A stretch of DNA of 64,000 bases from Buchnera aphidicola (Pemphigus populi). GTDB taxonomy: Bacteria > Pseudomonadota > Gammaproteobacteria > Enterobacterales > Enterobacteriaceae. The notes under the pieces are model-generated. The model was given only the letters and a program-made list of their open reading frames with translations. It had not been told where the DNA came from and did no database searches. Positions 52,272-63,838 of this stretch are shown piece after piece (position 1 is the first letter of the stretch; each line of letters opens with the position of its first letter). The stretch spans positions 1-64,000 of the forward strand of contig NZ_OZ060372.1 in the NCBI RefSeq assembly GCF_964058935.1, read 5' to 3'. Both the position numbers and the translations under genes were made by a program.

Positions 52272-54490
52272 AATTAAAAAATCCATTGCAAAAGATATTA
52301 AGTAAAATAGGTGAAATATCTTTTTAGGATAAAAGGATAATATAAAATCAATCTAAGTTAGATTTATTACACTGAAATATTAAATGTATTTATTTTATTT
52401 TTATTTTTTTTAATTATTGATTATTGATTATAAATCATTTGAGAGAATTTTTTTGAAGCGGAAATGTTATTAATAAAAGTGTTTAATTATTTTTAGTTTA
52501 GCTAATTCATCAGCAATCAATATATTAATTAGATTTATTAGTTGGATTAATGAATTGGGAATATATGAATATTTAATAAAATTGATAGAAAATAATAATG
52601 TTTTATGTGGAAGTGTATTGTCTTATATTTTTATAATTTCTTGATGTATATATTACATCAGTATAATAGAAAACAACATAACTAAGAATAGAAATATTTG
52701 TTTTTTATTTTGGCAGTATAAATATAATTAATTATTTCATTAAAGTTCTTTTTAATTAAAAAAACCATTTTTTATGATGACTAGGAGATTAGCAGAAAAT
52801 ATAGTTTATAAAAATTAAAAATTTTATTGATACTATTTCTGTATTTACTAGATTCATATGTACCGTTTTTTAAGATATGCCAAATTGATAAATAATATTT
52901 TTTTAAAAAATGTTAAGTTATTTTAGTATATTATAAATAAAATTATGGATAATTTTGATATCACCAACTCTTTTTTAAGATTCCTAGAGTATTCATATTT
53001 TTACAGATATGAATAAAATTAGAGATATATTTTGTATAGTTGATTATGAATAGTAGAAATTAATATAGAATTTTTAATTTTTTTAAAATAGGGTTTTAAA
53101 GCAGTATTTTATAAAAAATAAAATTTGATTAATTAATATTTTTATTAGTGCTAGATAGTCTTCATAAAATATTTTTTTAAAAGCTATTAAAAAATAGAAT
53201 GTAACAAAAAATTTTTTATATTTTAATTTTTTATTACATTATTTTTTATTATATAATAAAAAGATAAATATCTTAAAATACTTTTTTAAAAAAGTGTAGA
53301 TATATTACTAATATAGTAGACTTCTTTTTATCTTTTTTGATACGTTTTACTATGATTTTAATATATTTCAAGTATAAAAAATAATTGGAAAGTTAATAAA
53401 TAGTTTTTTATTTTTAAATTGCGATCTGATATCAATCTTATTGATAAGAATATATTAATTAATATTATATGAATTTAAATTAAAATAGAATATTTTTTTA
53501 TTTTTTTTAGATTAGTATTAATAAGTTTATCAGTAATTTTTTTATTTTTTAAAAAAATAGAATTTTTATATTTTTTTATATTTTTATATAATTTAGTATT
53601 AGTATTAATTAGTGTATTATTTTACTATCTTTCTCGGTATTTTGTAGATTAAAGTTAGATATGAAAAGATAATTTATTAATATTTATACATTATGCAATA
53701 ATTTTATTCGTTTAAATTTATCATTATTAAATAATTTAATATTGTCGATTAAAGTAATTTTCACTTTATCTTAGCCATCATTTATTATGTTAATTTTTAT
53801 TAAAATCTATTTTTTTATTTATATTTTATAATATTTAATATTTTTAGTATTTTTACAATAAATAATTTTTTATTTATGAAAAATATTAAAAAATAAAATA
53901 TAGAGTTATTAAATAGAATGGAGTAAAATTAAATTTTCTTAATTCATTTTTTTATTTTTTTTATTCATATTTAATTTTATATTTAAGTATAAATAAAGAT
54001 ATTATTTTTTAACTATAGTAAATAGTTAAATTGGTTAGGAGTATCAGTAGATAGTAAATTTATCATTTTGATAATAATTGATTAAATTAAGAAGATATCC
54101 TTATGGAACTTAATTGTTTTTATTATCTTAATATAATTACATTTTAAAAATTATAGTAATCTTTATTTCTATGATGAGATTATTGAAATAATAAGGTTTC
54201 TCTAAAATTATTATATATTTTGCAATATAAAATAAATATTATAGTAGATTTTTTTGTATGTTTTATTTTTGTATAATTATAAATTATAACATAAAATGTA
54301 TGTAATCATTTGTATCTATTAAATTAGTAATGAATTGATTATTTTAATTTTTTTATTATAAGACCAAAAATTTAGTCAGAGTTTGTAGAAGATACTTTAC
54401 TTAAAAACCGTTTGTAGTTTAGATAATAAATTTTTTAATATTTTTATCTAAAATAAAATCACTAATTTAACTAATGAGCTAATTTTTATT
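52272..54490. other. Gene-free 2.2 kb region upstream of argB
   Basis: No frame of useful length and no tRNA is visible; stops are dense in all six frames. In relatives as I remember them, argE and argC precede argB. The size (2.2 kb) is close to that of argE plus argC, so this is probably their eroded site, but I could not align any segment convincingly. Poly-A/T runs and loss of G/C are typical of long-dead DNA. Confidence 0.6.
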
Positions 54491-55273
54491 ATGAGAAATA
54501 TTTTAGTTATAAAGTTAGGTGGAGTGTTATTAGATAACAGAAATTCTATGATACGGTTATTTAAAGCATTGGTTGATTATCGTAGTATTGATAACCATCG
54601 TCATTTGGTTATCATTCATGGAGCGGGTAGTTTAATTGATCGGTTGATGAATCAGTTATCTTTAACTATTAAAAAAAAGAATGGTGTTCAAATAACGTCA
54701 TCTGAAACAATAGATCTTATTGTTGGAGCCTCAGCTGGAACAGCAAATAAAATTTTGCTTGCTTGGAGTAAAAAATTCAATATTCATGCTGTGGGTTTAT
54801 GTTTAGCTGATGGCAATAGTATTGAAGTTAAACCAGTAAACCAAATGGATTTAGAATGTATAGGTGTTCCCATGCCAGGTTCTGCCATTTTTCTCAAAAA
54901 ATTATTATCTGATAACATCTTACCCATTATTAGTTCCATAGGAATTACTGAAAAAGGAAAATTAATGAACGTTAATGCTGACTTAGCTGCTACAGCATTA
55001 GCAGTTATGTTGAAAGCTGATTTAATTTTTTTATCAGACATTAGTTCTATTTTGGATGGTAAGGGTAAACGTATTAAGGTAATAACACCTTCTATAGCAA
55101 ATGTATTAATTAAAAAAGATATTATTACTGATGGAATGGTTGTAAAAGTGAACGCTGCTATAGAAGCTGCTCGTTTACTAGGTCATTCGGTAGATATTGC
55201 TAGTTGGCAAGATTCAGAAAGGTTAATATCTTTATTTAATGGTATATCAATTGGAACCCGTGTTTTTTATTAA
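54491..55273 (+). CDS. argB: ArgB-type acetylglutamate kinase with altered substrate site
   Basis: ArgB phosphorylates N-acetylglutamate, the second step to arginine. The 260-residue protein (E. coli 258) keeps the kinase core: Lys8 in VIKLGG, LMNVNAD with the catalytic Asp, and the Lys of [10 protein letters not shown]. However, the glycine loop reads HGAG in place of HGGG (residues 43-46), and the arginine that holds the substrate carboxylate in E. coli (Arg66, KNGLRVT) is glutamine here (Gln67, KNGVQIT). argC and argE are not adjacent. Either activity is reduced, or the role has shifted. Family assignment is secure, activity is not. Confidence 0.9.
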   Translation: MRNILVIKLGGVLLDNRNSMIRLFKALVDYRSIDNHRHLVIIHGAGSLIDRLMNQLSLTIKKKNGVQITSSETIDLIVGASAGTANKILLAWSKKFNIHAVGLCLADGNSIEVKPVNQMDLECIGVPMPGSAIFLKKLLSDNILPIISSIGITEKGKLMNVNADLAATALAVMLKADLIFLSDISSILDGKGKRIKVITPSIANVLIKKDIITDGMVVKVNAAIEAARLLGHSVDIASWQDSERLISLFNGISIGTRVFY

Positions 55274-55309
55274 TAATATGTATAGAACATTAAGGAAATC
55301 ATTTTATTT

Positions 55310-56515
55310 ATGAACAAATATCAGGATAGAACAGTTGTACTAGCTTATTCAGGAGGTTTAGATACATCTGCTATTATTCCATGGTTAAAAGAAAACTATA
55401 ATGTTAAAGTAGTGGCTTTTGTTGCAGATGTGGGTCAAAATAGAAGAGAACTAGAAGGAATTGAGGAAAAATCATTTAAATCAGGTGCAGATCAATGTTA
55501 TGTATTGGATCTTCGAGAAGAATTTATACGAGATTATGTATATCCAGTATTGAAAACAGGAGCATTATACGAAGGTAGTTACTTATTAGGAACTGCGATG
55601 GCAAGACCTATAATTGCTAAGGAACAAGTTAATCTTGCATTAAAATTAGGCGCTAAATTTCTTTGCCACGGTGCTACAGGAAAAGGGAATGATCAAGTAC
55701 GGTTTGAAACTACCTATGCAGCTTTGGCTCCTCAACTAAAAGTTATTGCACCATGGAGAGAATGGAATTTACGTTCACGGGAATCTTTATTGCAGTATTT
55801 ACAAGAAAAAAATATTTCCACTACGGCTACTTTAGAAAAAATATATAGCAGAGATGAAAATGCTTGGCATATTTCTACAGAAGGTGGCATGCTGGAAAAT
55901 ACATGGAATATTACTAATAAAGATTGCTGGGTATGGACAACAGACCCTGTATTAGCTCCCAACGAACCTGAATATGTATTAATTACAGTAGAACAAGGAT
56001 GTGTTGTGGCAGTCAATAATAATCGTTTAAGTCCTTTAAAATGTTTAGAGCAATTAAATAAAATTGGAGCTAGACATGGAATTGGTCGAATTGATATTGT
56101 AGAAAATAGACTAGTGGGTATTAAATCTAGAGGTTGTTACGAAACACCAGGAGGAACCATAATGTCGATAGCATTACGAGCAATAGAACAATTGGTTTTA
56201 GATCGTGAAAGCTTTAAATGGCGAGAACAAATAGGATTAGAAATGTCTTCTGTGGTTTATGACGGTCGTTGGTTCGTTCCTTTGCGTCGATCTTTACAAG
56301 CTGCAGCTAATGTTTTATCCAGTGAAATCACTGGTGAAGTGGGATTGGAATTATATAAAGGAAAAGCAGTAGCTGTTCAGAAACAATCCCCTAATTCTTT
56401 ATATTCCGAAGAATATGCAACATTTGGTGAAGATGAAGTATATCATCATTCTGATGCGAAAGGATTTATTAGGTTATTTTCTTTATCTGCTCGTATTCGT
56501 GCAATAAAAAAATAA
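55310..56515 (+). CDS. argG: Argininosuccinate synthase
   Basis: ArgG joins citrulline and aspartate using ATP. It has 401 residues, the shorter class of ArgG (the E. coli enzyme is the longer 447-residue class). The P-loop-type pyrophosphate motif [15 protein letters not shown] is at about residues 13-27; [15 protein letters not shown] and [12 protein letters not shown] follow. It ends [11 protein letters not shown]. It sits between argB and argH with 36 and 65 bases of spacer. All key motifs are intact. Confidence 0.97.
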   Translation: MNKYQDRTVVLAYSGGLDTSAIIPWLKENYNVKVVAFVADVGQNRRELEGIEEKSFKSGADQCYVLDLREEFIRDYVYPVLKTGALYEGSYLLGTAMARPIIAKEQVNLALKLGAKFLCHGATGKGNDQVRFETTYAALAPQLKVIAPWREWNLRSRESLLQYLQEKNISTTATLEKIYSRDENAWHISTEGGMLENTWNITNKDCWVWTTDPVLAPNEPEYVLITVEQGCVVAVNNNRLSPLKCLEQLNKIGARHGIGRIDIVENRLVGIKSRGCYETPGGTIMSIALRAIEQLVLDRESFKWREQIGLEMSSVVYDGRWFVPLRRSLQAAANVLSSEITGEVGLELYKGKAVAVQKQSPNSLYSEEYATFGEDEVYHHSDAKGFIRLFSLSARIRAIKK

Positions 56516-56580
56516 TTTTTTTCATTTTTCGATAATATATTAATTCAATAGTTTATTTTTATAAATAGGTGGTTATGATT

Positions 56581-57960
56581 ATGGCACTATGGGGTGGTCG
56601 ATTTACCCAATTACCTAATCAGCATTTTAAAAGATTTAATGATTCTTTATATGTTGATTATCGTTTAGTTAAAGAAGATATATTAGGATCAATAGCATGG
56701 TCTAAATCTCTTATGATGGTTAATGTGATAACATTAAAAGAACAAAAAATATTAGAAAATGCTTTAATGACATTATTAACAGAAATAAAAGATAATCCTA
56801 AGAAAATGTTAAGTAGTGATGCAGAAGATATTCATAGTTGGGTGGAATCAGAACTGGTACGTAAAATTGGTTTACTAGGAAAAAAATTACATACTGGTCG
56901 GAGTAGAAATGATCAAATTTCTACAGATTTGAAGTTGTGGTGTAAATCTCAAGTAAGTCTTTTATTGAAAAATTTTCATAGGCTAAAAATAGAATTACTA
57001 TTACTTGCAGAATCAACACAAAACGTAATTATGCCAGGATATACACATTTACAGAGAGCTCAACCAATTACTTTTGCATATTGGTGTTTAGCATATATAG
57101 AAATGTTTGAAAGAGATGTTGGTAGATTAAAAGATGCTTTTAAAAGAATTGATATTAGTCCATTGGGTAGTGGGGCTTTATCTGGTACAAGTTGGAATAT
57201 TGATCGAGAAAAGTTAGCTCATAATTTAGGTTTTTCTTCAGCAACAAATAATAGTTTAGATAGTGTCTCTGATAGAGATTATGTAATTGAATTACTTTCA
57301 GTTGCTTCAATTAGTATGCTGCATTTATCTCGTTTTTCTGAAGATTTAATTTTTTTTAATACGGAAGAAGTAAATTTTATTTCATTGTCTGATGATGTCA
57401 CGTCAGGTTCATCGCTAATGCCACAAAAAAAAAATCCAGATTCTTTAGAATTAATTCGTGGTAAATCTGGTCGAGTGTTTGGTGCCTTAATAGGTATTTT
57501 AGTGTTATTAAAGGGTTTACCTTTGGCATACAATAAAGATATGCAAGAAGATAAAGAGGGATTATTTAATGGATTAGATACTTTGAATAATTGTTTATAT
57601 ATGGCTTTTTTAGTTTTAAAAAATATTAAAATAAATCATGTTGTTTGTCAAGAAGCTGCAGAGAAAGGTTATTCTAATGCAACCGAATTAGCTGATTATT
57701 TAGTAAAGAAAGGTATGCCTTTTCGTGATGCTCATCATATTGTTGGGAAAATTGTGTTAGAAGCAATAGAAAAAAAAATATCATTAAGTCAGATAAATAT
57801 ATTAACTTTTAAGAAGTACAGTTCTATTATTTCCTCTGATGTATACGATGTATTAGATTTGAAATCCACGATAAATAAAAAAAAATCAAAAGGTGGAGTG
57901 TCAAAAGAACAAGTATTTAATACTATCTCTGAACTAAAAAAAATAAATAATCTTAATTAA
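56581..57960 (+). CDS. argH: Argininosuccinate lyase
   Basis: ArgH splits argininosuccinate to arginine and fumarate. From ATG 56581 it has 459 residues (E. coli 457) and starts [22 protein letters not shown] lies 8 bases upstream, so the in-frame GTG at 56569 and ATG at 56575 are not used. The signature [13 protein letters not shown] with the catalytic serine is intact, and HTGRSRNDQ and [10 protein letters not shown] are present. Ten consecutive A (57425-57434) encode part of the signature in frame. Confidence 0.96.
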   Translation: MALWGGRFTQLPNQHFKRFNDSLYVDYRLVKEDILGSIAWSKSLMMVNVITLKEQKILENALMTLLTEIKDNPKKMLSSDAEDIHSWVESELVRKIGLLGKKLHTGRSRNDQISTDLKLWCKSQVSLLLKNFHRLKIELLLLAESTQNVIMPGYTHLQRAQPITFAYWCLAYIEMFERDVGRLKDAFKRIDISPLGSGALSGTSWNIDREKLAHNLGFSSATNNSLDSVSDRDYVIELLSVASISMLHLSRFSEDLIFFNTEEVNFISLSDDVTSGSSLMPQKKNPDSLELIRGKSGRVFGALIGILVLLKGLPLAYNKDMQEDKEGLFNGLDTLNNCLYMAFLVLKNIKINHVVCQEAAEKGYSNATELADYLVKKGMPFRDAHHIVGKIVLEAIEKKISLSQINILTFKKYSSIISSDVYDVLDLKSTINKKKSKGGVSKEQVFNTISELKKINNLN

Positions 57961-58548
57961 ACATAACGATTTTTAATCGAGATATATTTTATATATTATT
58001 TTAAATAAATATTTAATTTTATTATATTATATATAATAATATAGATTTTTAATAAACAATTTTTTTGATATGATTTTTCTATATGAATTAGAACTTTATT
58101 CTTAATAAATTTTTCAATTTCGATGGATCATGTAACGTTAAATATTATTTAATGTTTCTTGTTAGGAGCGTTTTTTTGAATATTTTTATGTCAAGAAAAT
58201 ATTTTCATGAAAAACTAATAATATTAATTTGTATATTAAATGAAATTTTCATTTATGTTTTTACCTAAAAGTTGATTTTTCATGGTTTACTGTGTTATAG
58301 ATTTTTCTAATATTACTATGATATATATTTTTTTAATAATATAAAAAATATCATTTTTATTTTTTATGATGATTTGGTATGAAATAATTATACTGAATAT
58401 ATTTCATATTATATTTTAAATAATACAATAATTAATTGAAATATTTACACTTAACTATTTTATTATAAAAATTTTTCATCAGTGATCTTGATTTTAAAAA
58501 AAATTTGTAATCTTTATATAATATTTTCTATTTTTTGGAGAATAAATT
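57961..58548. other. AT-rich spacer between argH and cysE
   Basis: About 590 bases with no gene supported. GGAG at 58538-58541 belongs to the cysE ribosome-binding site. I saw no terminator of quality after argH and no tRNA. Confidence 0.6.
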
Positions 58549-59304
58549 TTGTCTGAAGAAATTAATTTAATATGGAAAAAAATACGATCAGAGGTAAAAA
58601 TTTTATCAGATAACGAACCTATATTATCTCAATTTTATTATTCTATGATACTACGACATCAATCTTTTATACCATCATTGAGTTTCATATTATCTAATAT
58701 ATTGGGAAATAAAATGATTACAAATTCTTTTTTACAGGATACTTTTGAAAAATTATATTTTTCTGATATATCACTTATTAAATCTGTTGTTAAAGATATG
58801 TATGCTGTATACAATCAAGATCCTGTAATAAATCATTATTCTAGTATATTACTATATTTAAAAGGTTTTCATGCTTTGCAAATATATCGCATGAGCCATC
58901 AATTATGGAAGATGGGGCGTAAATCGTTAGCATTATTTTTACAAAATACAGTATCAGTTTTATTATCGGTAGATATTCATCCAGCTGCTGATATTGGATA
59001 TGGAATTATGTTCGATCATGCCACTGGTATCGTTATAGGAGAAACCGCTTTAGTAGAAAATAACGTTTCTATTTTACAATCAGTCACTTTAGGTAGTACC
59101 GGTAAAACTATCGGTAAACGACATCCTACCATTAGAGAAGGAGTAGTCATAGGAGCTGGAGCAAAAATATTAGGTAATATAGAAATTGGTTTGAATTCTA
59201 AAATAGGTGCTGGTGCTGTGGTTTTGAGTTCAGTTCCTTCATATAGCACAGCGGCAGGTGTTCCAGCTAGGATTATTTCAAAATCAATAGAAATAAATTC
59301 ATAG
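58549..59304 (+). CDS. cysE: Serine O-acetyltransferase CysE
   Basis: CysE acetylates serine, the first committed step to cysteine. The 251-residue protein (E. coli 273) has the N-terminal helical domain and the left-handed beta-helix with VDIHPAADIGYGIMFDHATGIVIGETALVENNVSILQSVTLG, including the catalytic Asp and His. It starts at TTG 58549, with GGAG eight bases upstream; no in-frame ATG upstream fits. It ends soon after AAGVPARII, so the C-terminal tail of about 22 residues that in E. coli docks into CysK is missing. Confidence 0.93.
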   Translation: MSEEINLIWKKIRSEVKILSDNEPILSQFYYSMILRHQSFIPSLSFILSNILGNKMITNSFLQDTFEKLYFSDISLIKSVVKDMYAVYNQDPVINHYSSILLYLKGFHALQIYRMSHQLWKMGRKSLALFLQNTVSVLLSVDIHPAADIGYGIMFDHATGIVIGETALVENNVSILQSVTLGSTGKTIGKRHPTIREGVVIGAGAKILGNIEIGLNSKIGAGAVVLSSVPSYSTAAGVPARIISKSIEINS

Positions 59305-59485
59305 TGTGAAATTATGATTAATTTGATAAAGTTTATTTATATAATAAATATTATTTTAGAGATAATGATGTTATCGATAATAGGTTTTTAATAAAATTCA
59401 GAGATTCTATCTTTTAATGTATTTTATATACTTGTAATATAAAATATGTTTTTTTATAAAAAACATGATATTTTTATATCAGAAG

Positions 59486-59526
59486 CAACAACAAAGCTTC
59501 GTAGATAAAAATAAGCTTTGTTGTTG
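59486..59526 (-). terminator. Terminator of the rpsU-dnaG-rpoD operon
   Basis: A perfect 14-bp stem CAACAACAAAGCTT/AAGCTTTGTTGTTG with a 13-base loop lies four bases after the rpoD stop codon on the minus strand. The U tract after it is weak, but the length and perfection of the stem make termination or 3' end protection likely. Confidence 0.75.
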
Positions 59527-59530
59527 TATA

Positions 59531-61369
59531 TTAGTCGTCTAAGAAACTACGGAGTACTTCAGATCGGCTAGGATGTCTTAATTTTCTTAACGCTTTAGCT
59601 TCTATTTGTCTGATACGTTCTCTTGTGACATCAAATTGTTTTCCTACTTCTTCTAAAGTATGATCAGTATTCATATCAATACCGAAGCGCATACGTAGAA
59701 CTTTGGCTTCTCGAGGAGTTAATCCAGATAAAATATTACGAGTAGCAGAACGCAAACTTTCAGAAGTAGCTGATTCTAAAGGTAATTCTAGTGATGTATC
59801 TTCTATAAAATCACCTAAATGAGAATCGTCATCATCACCAATAGGTGTTTCCATTGAGATAGGTTCTTTTGCTATTTTTAGTACTTTTCTTATTTTATCT
59901 TCCGGTATTAACATTCTTTCAGATAATTCTTCGGGTGTTGGCTCTCGCCCCATTTCTTGTAGCATTTGCCTAGAAACACGATTGAGTTTGTTAATCGTTT
60001 CAATCATATGTACAGGAATACGGATAGTCCTAGCTTGATCAGCTATTGAACGAGTAATAGCTTGTCTAATCCACCAGGTGGCATATGTTGAAAATTTATA
60101 TCCTCTTCTGTATTCAAATTTATCGACAGCTTTCATTAAACCTATATTCCCTTCTTGAATTAGATCTAAAAATTGCAGACCACGATTAGTATATTTTTTT
60201 GCTATTGATATTACCAATCTGAGATTGGCTTCAACCATTTCTTTTTTAGCTCTTCTGGCTTTAGCTTCTCCTATAGCCATTCTTTTGTTTATATCTTTAA
60301 CTTGTTCAATGGTTAATCCTGTTTCTTTTTCTACTTGATTTAATTTTTTTAAAATAAGATTCACGTCTTCTTTGATTGCGTATAATTTTTCAGACCATGG
60401 TGTTTGTGCATTAAGTATTAATTGTAACCAGTTGATATTGGATTTTCTTTTTTTAAAAAAGTGAATAAAATTTTTTTTTGGCATTTTACATTTTTCTACA
60501 CATAACTTCATAACCAAGCGTTCTTGTTTTCTAACTCTTTCCATCATATTACGCATATTATTTACTAAATAATCAAATTGTTTAGGAACTAATCTAAATT
60601 GTTTGAATATTTCTGATAAATGATGTATCGCATTCAGTGAATCTTTATGATATCTATCATTTTTTCTTATTGCAATATTAGTAATTTTATATTGGTGGTA
60701 TAATTCAAAGAATTTGTTTTTGGCTAATTCGGGATCAACACTGTTTTCATCTTCATTATCATTTTCTGTATCATCCTCATGGTCTTCATTGTTATGTTCT
60801 TCTTCTGGTAGCTCGGATCCAATATGTTTAGACATAGGAGAAAAAAATTCTTCTGCGTTTGGATCCACAAATCCTGTAATTAATTCAGATAATCTTATTT
60901 CACCTGATTCTACTCGATGATATTGTTCCAAAAGATAACTGATAGCTTCTGGATATTCAGCTACTGAAGATTGTACTTGATTGATTCCGTCTTCTATACG
61001 TTTTGCTATATCGATTTCACCTTCTCGTGTTAATAATTCTACAGTTCCCATTTCACGCATGTACATGCGGACAGGATCGGTGGTATGACCAAGTTCAGTT
61101 TCTACATTAGATAATACCTGAGCGGCTGCTTCAGCCGTATCTTCATCGGTATCTGTGCCACTTTCATTCAACATAAGATCATCGGCATCTGGTGCTGCTT
61201 CCACTACCTGTATTCCCATATCATTAATCATTTGGATGATATCTTCGATTTGATCAGAATCGATAATATCCTCCGGCAGATGGTCATTAACCTCAGCATA
61301 GGTCAAATATCCTTGCTCTTTTCCATGGGTAACAAGTAGCTTGAGCTGTGATTGCGGGTTTTGCTCCAT
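59531..61369 (-). CDS. rpoD: RNA polymerase primary sigma factor RpoD (sigma-70)
   Basis: Sigma-70 directs RNA polymerase to housekeeping promoters. The 612-residue protein (E. coli 613) has region 1.1, region 1.2 with [22 protein letters not shown], an acidic non-conserved region ([15 protein letters not shown]), region 2 with [49 protein letters not shown], region 3, and region 4 ending [34 protein letters not shown]. All intact. Confidence 0.98.
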   Translation of the reverse strand: MEQNPQSQLKLLVTHGKEQGYLTYAEVNDHLPEDIIDSDQIEDIIQMINDMGIQVVEAAPDADDLMLNESGTDTDEDTAEAAAQVLSNVETELGHTTDPVRMYMREMGTVELLTREGEIDIAKRIEDGINQVQSSVAEYPEAISYLLEQYHRVESGEIRLSELITGFVDPNAEEFFSPMSKHIGSELPEEEHNNEDHEDDTENDNEDENSVDPELAKNKFFELYHQYKITNIAIRKNDRYHKDSLNAIHHLSEIFKQFRLVPKQFDYLVNNMRNMMERVRKQERLVMKLCVEKCKMPKKNFIHFFKKRKSNINWLQLILNAQTPWSEKLYAIKEDVNLILKKLNQVEKETGLTIEQVKDINKRMAIGEAKARRAKKEMVEANLRLVISIAKKYTNRGLQFLDLIQEGNIGLMKAVDKFEYRRGYKFSTYATWWIRQAITRSIADQARTIRIPVHMIETINKLNRVSRQMLQEMGREPTPEELSERMLIPEDKIRKVLKIAKEPISMETPIGDDDDSHLGDFIEDTSLELPLESATSESLRSATRNILSGLTPREAKVLRMRFGIDMNTDHTLEEVGKQFDVTRERIRQIEAKALRKLRHPSRSEVLRSFLDD

Positions 61370-61546
61370 GAGACAGTATCCATATTTCTTCTGTTATTTT
61401 AATTAGTAAAATTGATTGATTCATATATTAGTCAATCATTAGAAATTTCAGGAATTTATAAGGTATATTTAATATTTTTATATACTATTCGTAATTTTTA
61501 TAATGTAAAAATATATTTTTATCTTATTTATTGAAAAGTAATAATA

Positions 61547-63292
61547 TTATATTCCTGCTAATTTTTTATTTATAGACCATAATTCATTTTTTTCAGCATT
61601 ATTGAGTCCTTTTTTCCTTTCTTGATCTATTAATAATTCTTGTCTGATCTCTAATATTTTATTATATAGTCCAGATAATAAATCTAAAAATACGTTTTTT
61701 ATTTCTTTTTCAATTATCATATGATCCCATTTAGCGAGTTTATATAGAATATAGACACTATCAGTGTCTCTATAAAATTCTAATATTTGTCCTGTTTTTA
61801 ATTTTGGATTCTTTATACAAATTTGTACTAGTTCTAAAAATAGAGATAATCCTTTTATCTTTAAATAAGTCAGTTTTTTAACGGAAGGTATAATTTCTGC
61901 TAAATATGGATTTTGTAGTAATAAAGAAATAAGTATTCGCATACTGGTTTGTTTAATTGGTTTCATGCTATAAGTTGCAATTTTTTTTTTGTTTCTAGAA
62001 AACAATCGTTCTAATTGATTAAAATCTGGAATTCCCAGTTTATGTCCTAATATTTGTTTTAAATAAATACGCATAGTTTCTCCTGGTACTAATTGAATTA
62101 ATGGAACAGCTATTGCGCTTAAGTGGCTACGTCCTTCTATAGAACTTAAATTAATATTTTTTAACAATTTATGGAAAAGGAATATTGATAAATCAGTGGC
62201 TTGATGAATTCTATTTTCAAATGCTATTTTTCCTTCTTTTCTAATAATTGTATCTGGATCTTCGTCTTGAGGAAGAAATATAAATTTAATACTTCGTCCA
62301 TCATGAATATAAGGTAGACTTATTTTTAAGGTGCGCCATGCAGCTTCTTTTCCTGATTTGTCGCCATCATAACAATATATTATATTATTAGTATTACGAA
62401 ATAGTAATTGTATATGTTCGGCAGTTATAGATGTTCCTAATGATCCTACTACATAATTAATATTAAATTGAGTAAGCATAATAACATCAATATAACCTTC
62501 AACAATTAATAATTTGTCTGGTTTCACGTCATTTTTAGTTATTTCATAGAGTCCATATAGTTGTCTGCTTTTATGAAAAATATTGGTTTCTGGGGAATTG
62601 ATATATTTTGGTTTTTCGTTGTCTAAATTTCTAGCACCGAATCCACTTATTCTTCCGTGATTATCTTTAATAGGAAAGATTATTCTTCCTCTAAAACGAT
62701 CATATAAATTTCCTTTTTTATTTAGAATGAGTATTCCAGCATTAATGAGTGCTTGTTGATTGGTTTTATTTATAACAATATTATTTGATATATTATTCCA
62801 TTCTTTTGGTGCAAAACCAATAGAAAAATAATTTATCATTTTTTTACTAATCCCTCTTTTTTTTAAATAAAGATACGCCATATTTTTATCGGTATTAGTA
62901 ATATTTTTTTTATATAGATCAGTGACTTTTTGCATTAAACAATATAATTGATTTCTTATATCATATTCATTTTTATTTTTTTTATAACCAATATTATTTG
63001 GTATGGTTAGTCTATTTAAGATAGCAAGAGTTTCAATGCTTTCTATAAAAGTTAAACGTTCATAATTTATTAAAAAATCAATAGCATTTCCATGAGAATT
63101 ACATCCAAAACAATAATAAAATTGTTTTTTATCATTAACTGTAAAAGATGGAGTTTTTTCATTATGAAACGGACATCGAGCATGATAATTCTGACCTTGT
63201 TTTTTTAATGGAATGCGAGCATTAATAAGATCAATAATATTGGTTTTGATAAGTAATTCATCTATAAAAACTTTTGGTATTTTTCCTATCAT
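61547..63292 (-). CDS. dnaG: DNA primase DnaG
   Basis: DnaG makes RNA primers for Okazaki fragments. It has 581 residues, equal to E. coli. N-terminal zinc ligands Cys40, His43, Cys61 and Cys64 match E. coli in number, followed by the TOPRIM core with LIVEGYIDVIML and YCYDGDKSGKEAAWR, and a diverged C-terminal DnaB-binding domain. A run of ten T (61981-61990, A on the coding strand) is read in frame at about residue 435. Confidence 0.96.
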   Translation of the reverse strand: MIGKIPKVFIDELLIKTNIIDLINARIPLKKQGQNYHARCPFHNEKTPSFTVNDKKQFYYCFGCNSHGNAIDFLINYERLTFIESIETLAILNRLTIPNNIGYKKNKNEYDIRNQLYCLMQKVTDLYKKNITNTDKNMAYLYLKKRGISKKMINYFSIGFAPKEWNNISNNIVINKTNQQALINAGILILNKKGNLYDRFRGRIIFPIKDNHGRISGFGARNLDNEKPKYINSPETNIFHKSRQLYGLYEITKNDVKPDKLLIVEGYIDVIMLTQFNINYVVGSLGTSITAEHIQLLFRNTNNIIYCYDGDKSGKEAAWRTLKISLPYIHDGRSIKFIFLPQDEDPDTIIRKEGKIAFENRIHQATDLSIFLFHKLLKNINLSSIEGRSHLSAIAVPLIQLVPGETMRIYLKQILGHKLGIPDFNQLERLFSRNKKKIATYSMKPIKQTSMRILISLLLQNPYLAEIIPSVKKLTYLKIKGLSLFLELVQICIKNPKLKTGQILEFYRDTDSVYILYKLAKWDHMIIEKEIKNVFLDLLSGLYNKILEIRQELLIDQERKKGLNNAEKNELWSINKKLAGI

Positions 63293-63315
63293 ATATTTTA
63301 TTTATTATATGTTAT

Positions 63316-63350
63316 AAAACACTGTAAGTATGTTTTTTTGACAGTGTTTT
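63316..63350 (-). terminator. Hairpin between rpsU and dnaG
   Basis: A 10-bp perfect stem AAAACACTGT/ACAGTGTTTT with a 15-base loop lies between the rpsU stop and dnaG. E. coli has a terminator at the same place, which makes rpsU more abundant than dnaG. On the minus strand UUUUAUAA follows the stem. Confidence 0.7.
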
Positions 63351-63368
63351 ATTTTATTATATTTAAAG

Positions 63369-63584
63369 TTAGTACATACGAATACGTTTAGAATTTTCTC
63401 TAGATAATTTTTTTGCAAGACGTTTTATTGCAGATGCTTTAGCTCTTTTTCTTTCAGTGGTTGGTTTTTCATAAAATTCTCGACGTCTAATTTCAGATAA
63501 AACTCCAGCTTTTTCACAAGATCTTTTAAATCTACGAAGGGCTATATCAAAAGGTTCATTTTCGCGTACTTTGATGACTGGCAT
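63369..63584 (-). CDS. rpsU: 30S ribosomal protein S21
   Basis: S21 helps the 30S subunit bind mRNA leaders. The 71-residue product is the E. coli length: [27 protein letters not shown], then [19 protein letters not shown], ending [12 protein letters not shown]. It is the first gene of the rpsU-dnaG-rpoD operon. AGGT lies shortly upstream of the ATG on the minus strand. Confidence 0.98.
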   Translation of the reverse strand: MPVIKVRENEPFDIALRRFKRSCEKAGVLSEIRRREFYEKPTTERKRAKASAIKRLAKKLSRENSKRIRMY

Positions 63585-63838
63585 ATTTAACTTACCTCAT
63601 TTTTTAATAATGTCATAACAGGATTTTTACTTTACATAGTTGGAGACAAAATATTAATATCTTTTATATTATAAACTCTCTTAAGAAATATCTAATAGAT
63701 TATTTTAATAATATTTTCTTTCTATCGGAAAAACTACTATTTAATTAACTAATTTATTATATTAATATTTTTGGTGTATACTAAATGTCTTTTATAAAAT
63801 ATATATAATGCATACATGTAATTGTATTAAGGAAAAAA

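Noticed and set aside
52495..52640. A + strand peptide (SSAINILIRFISWINELGI) faintly like the ArgE N-terminal region around SNADLITLLADWFKDLGF
   Set aside because: Only about four identities in nineteen, in a low-complexity AT-rich stretch, with an in-frame stop just upstream. argE would be expected on the other strand by E. coli order. Not enough for a pseudogene call.
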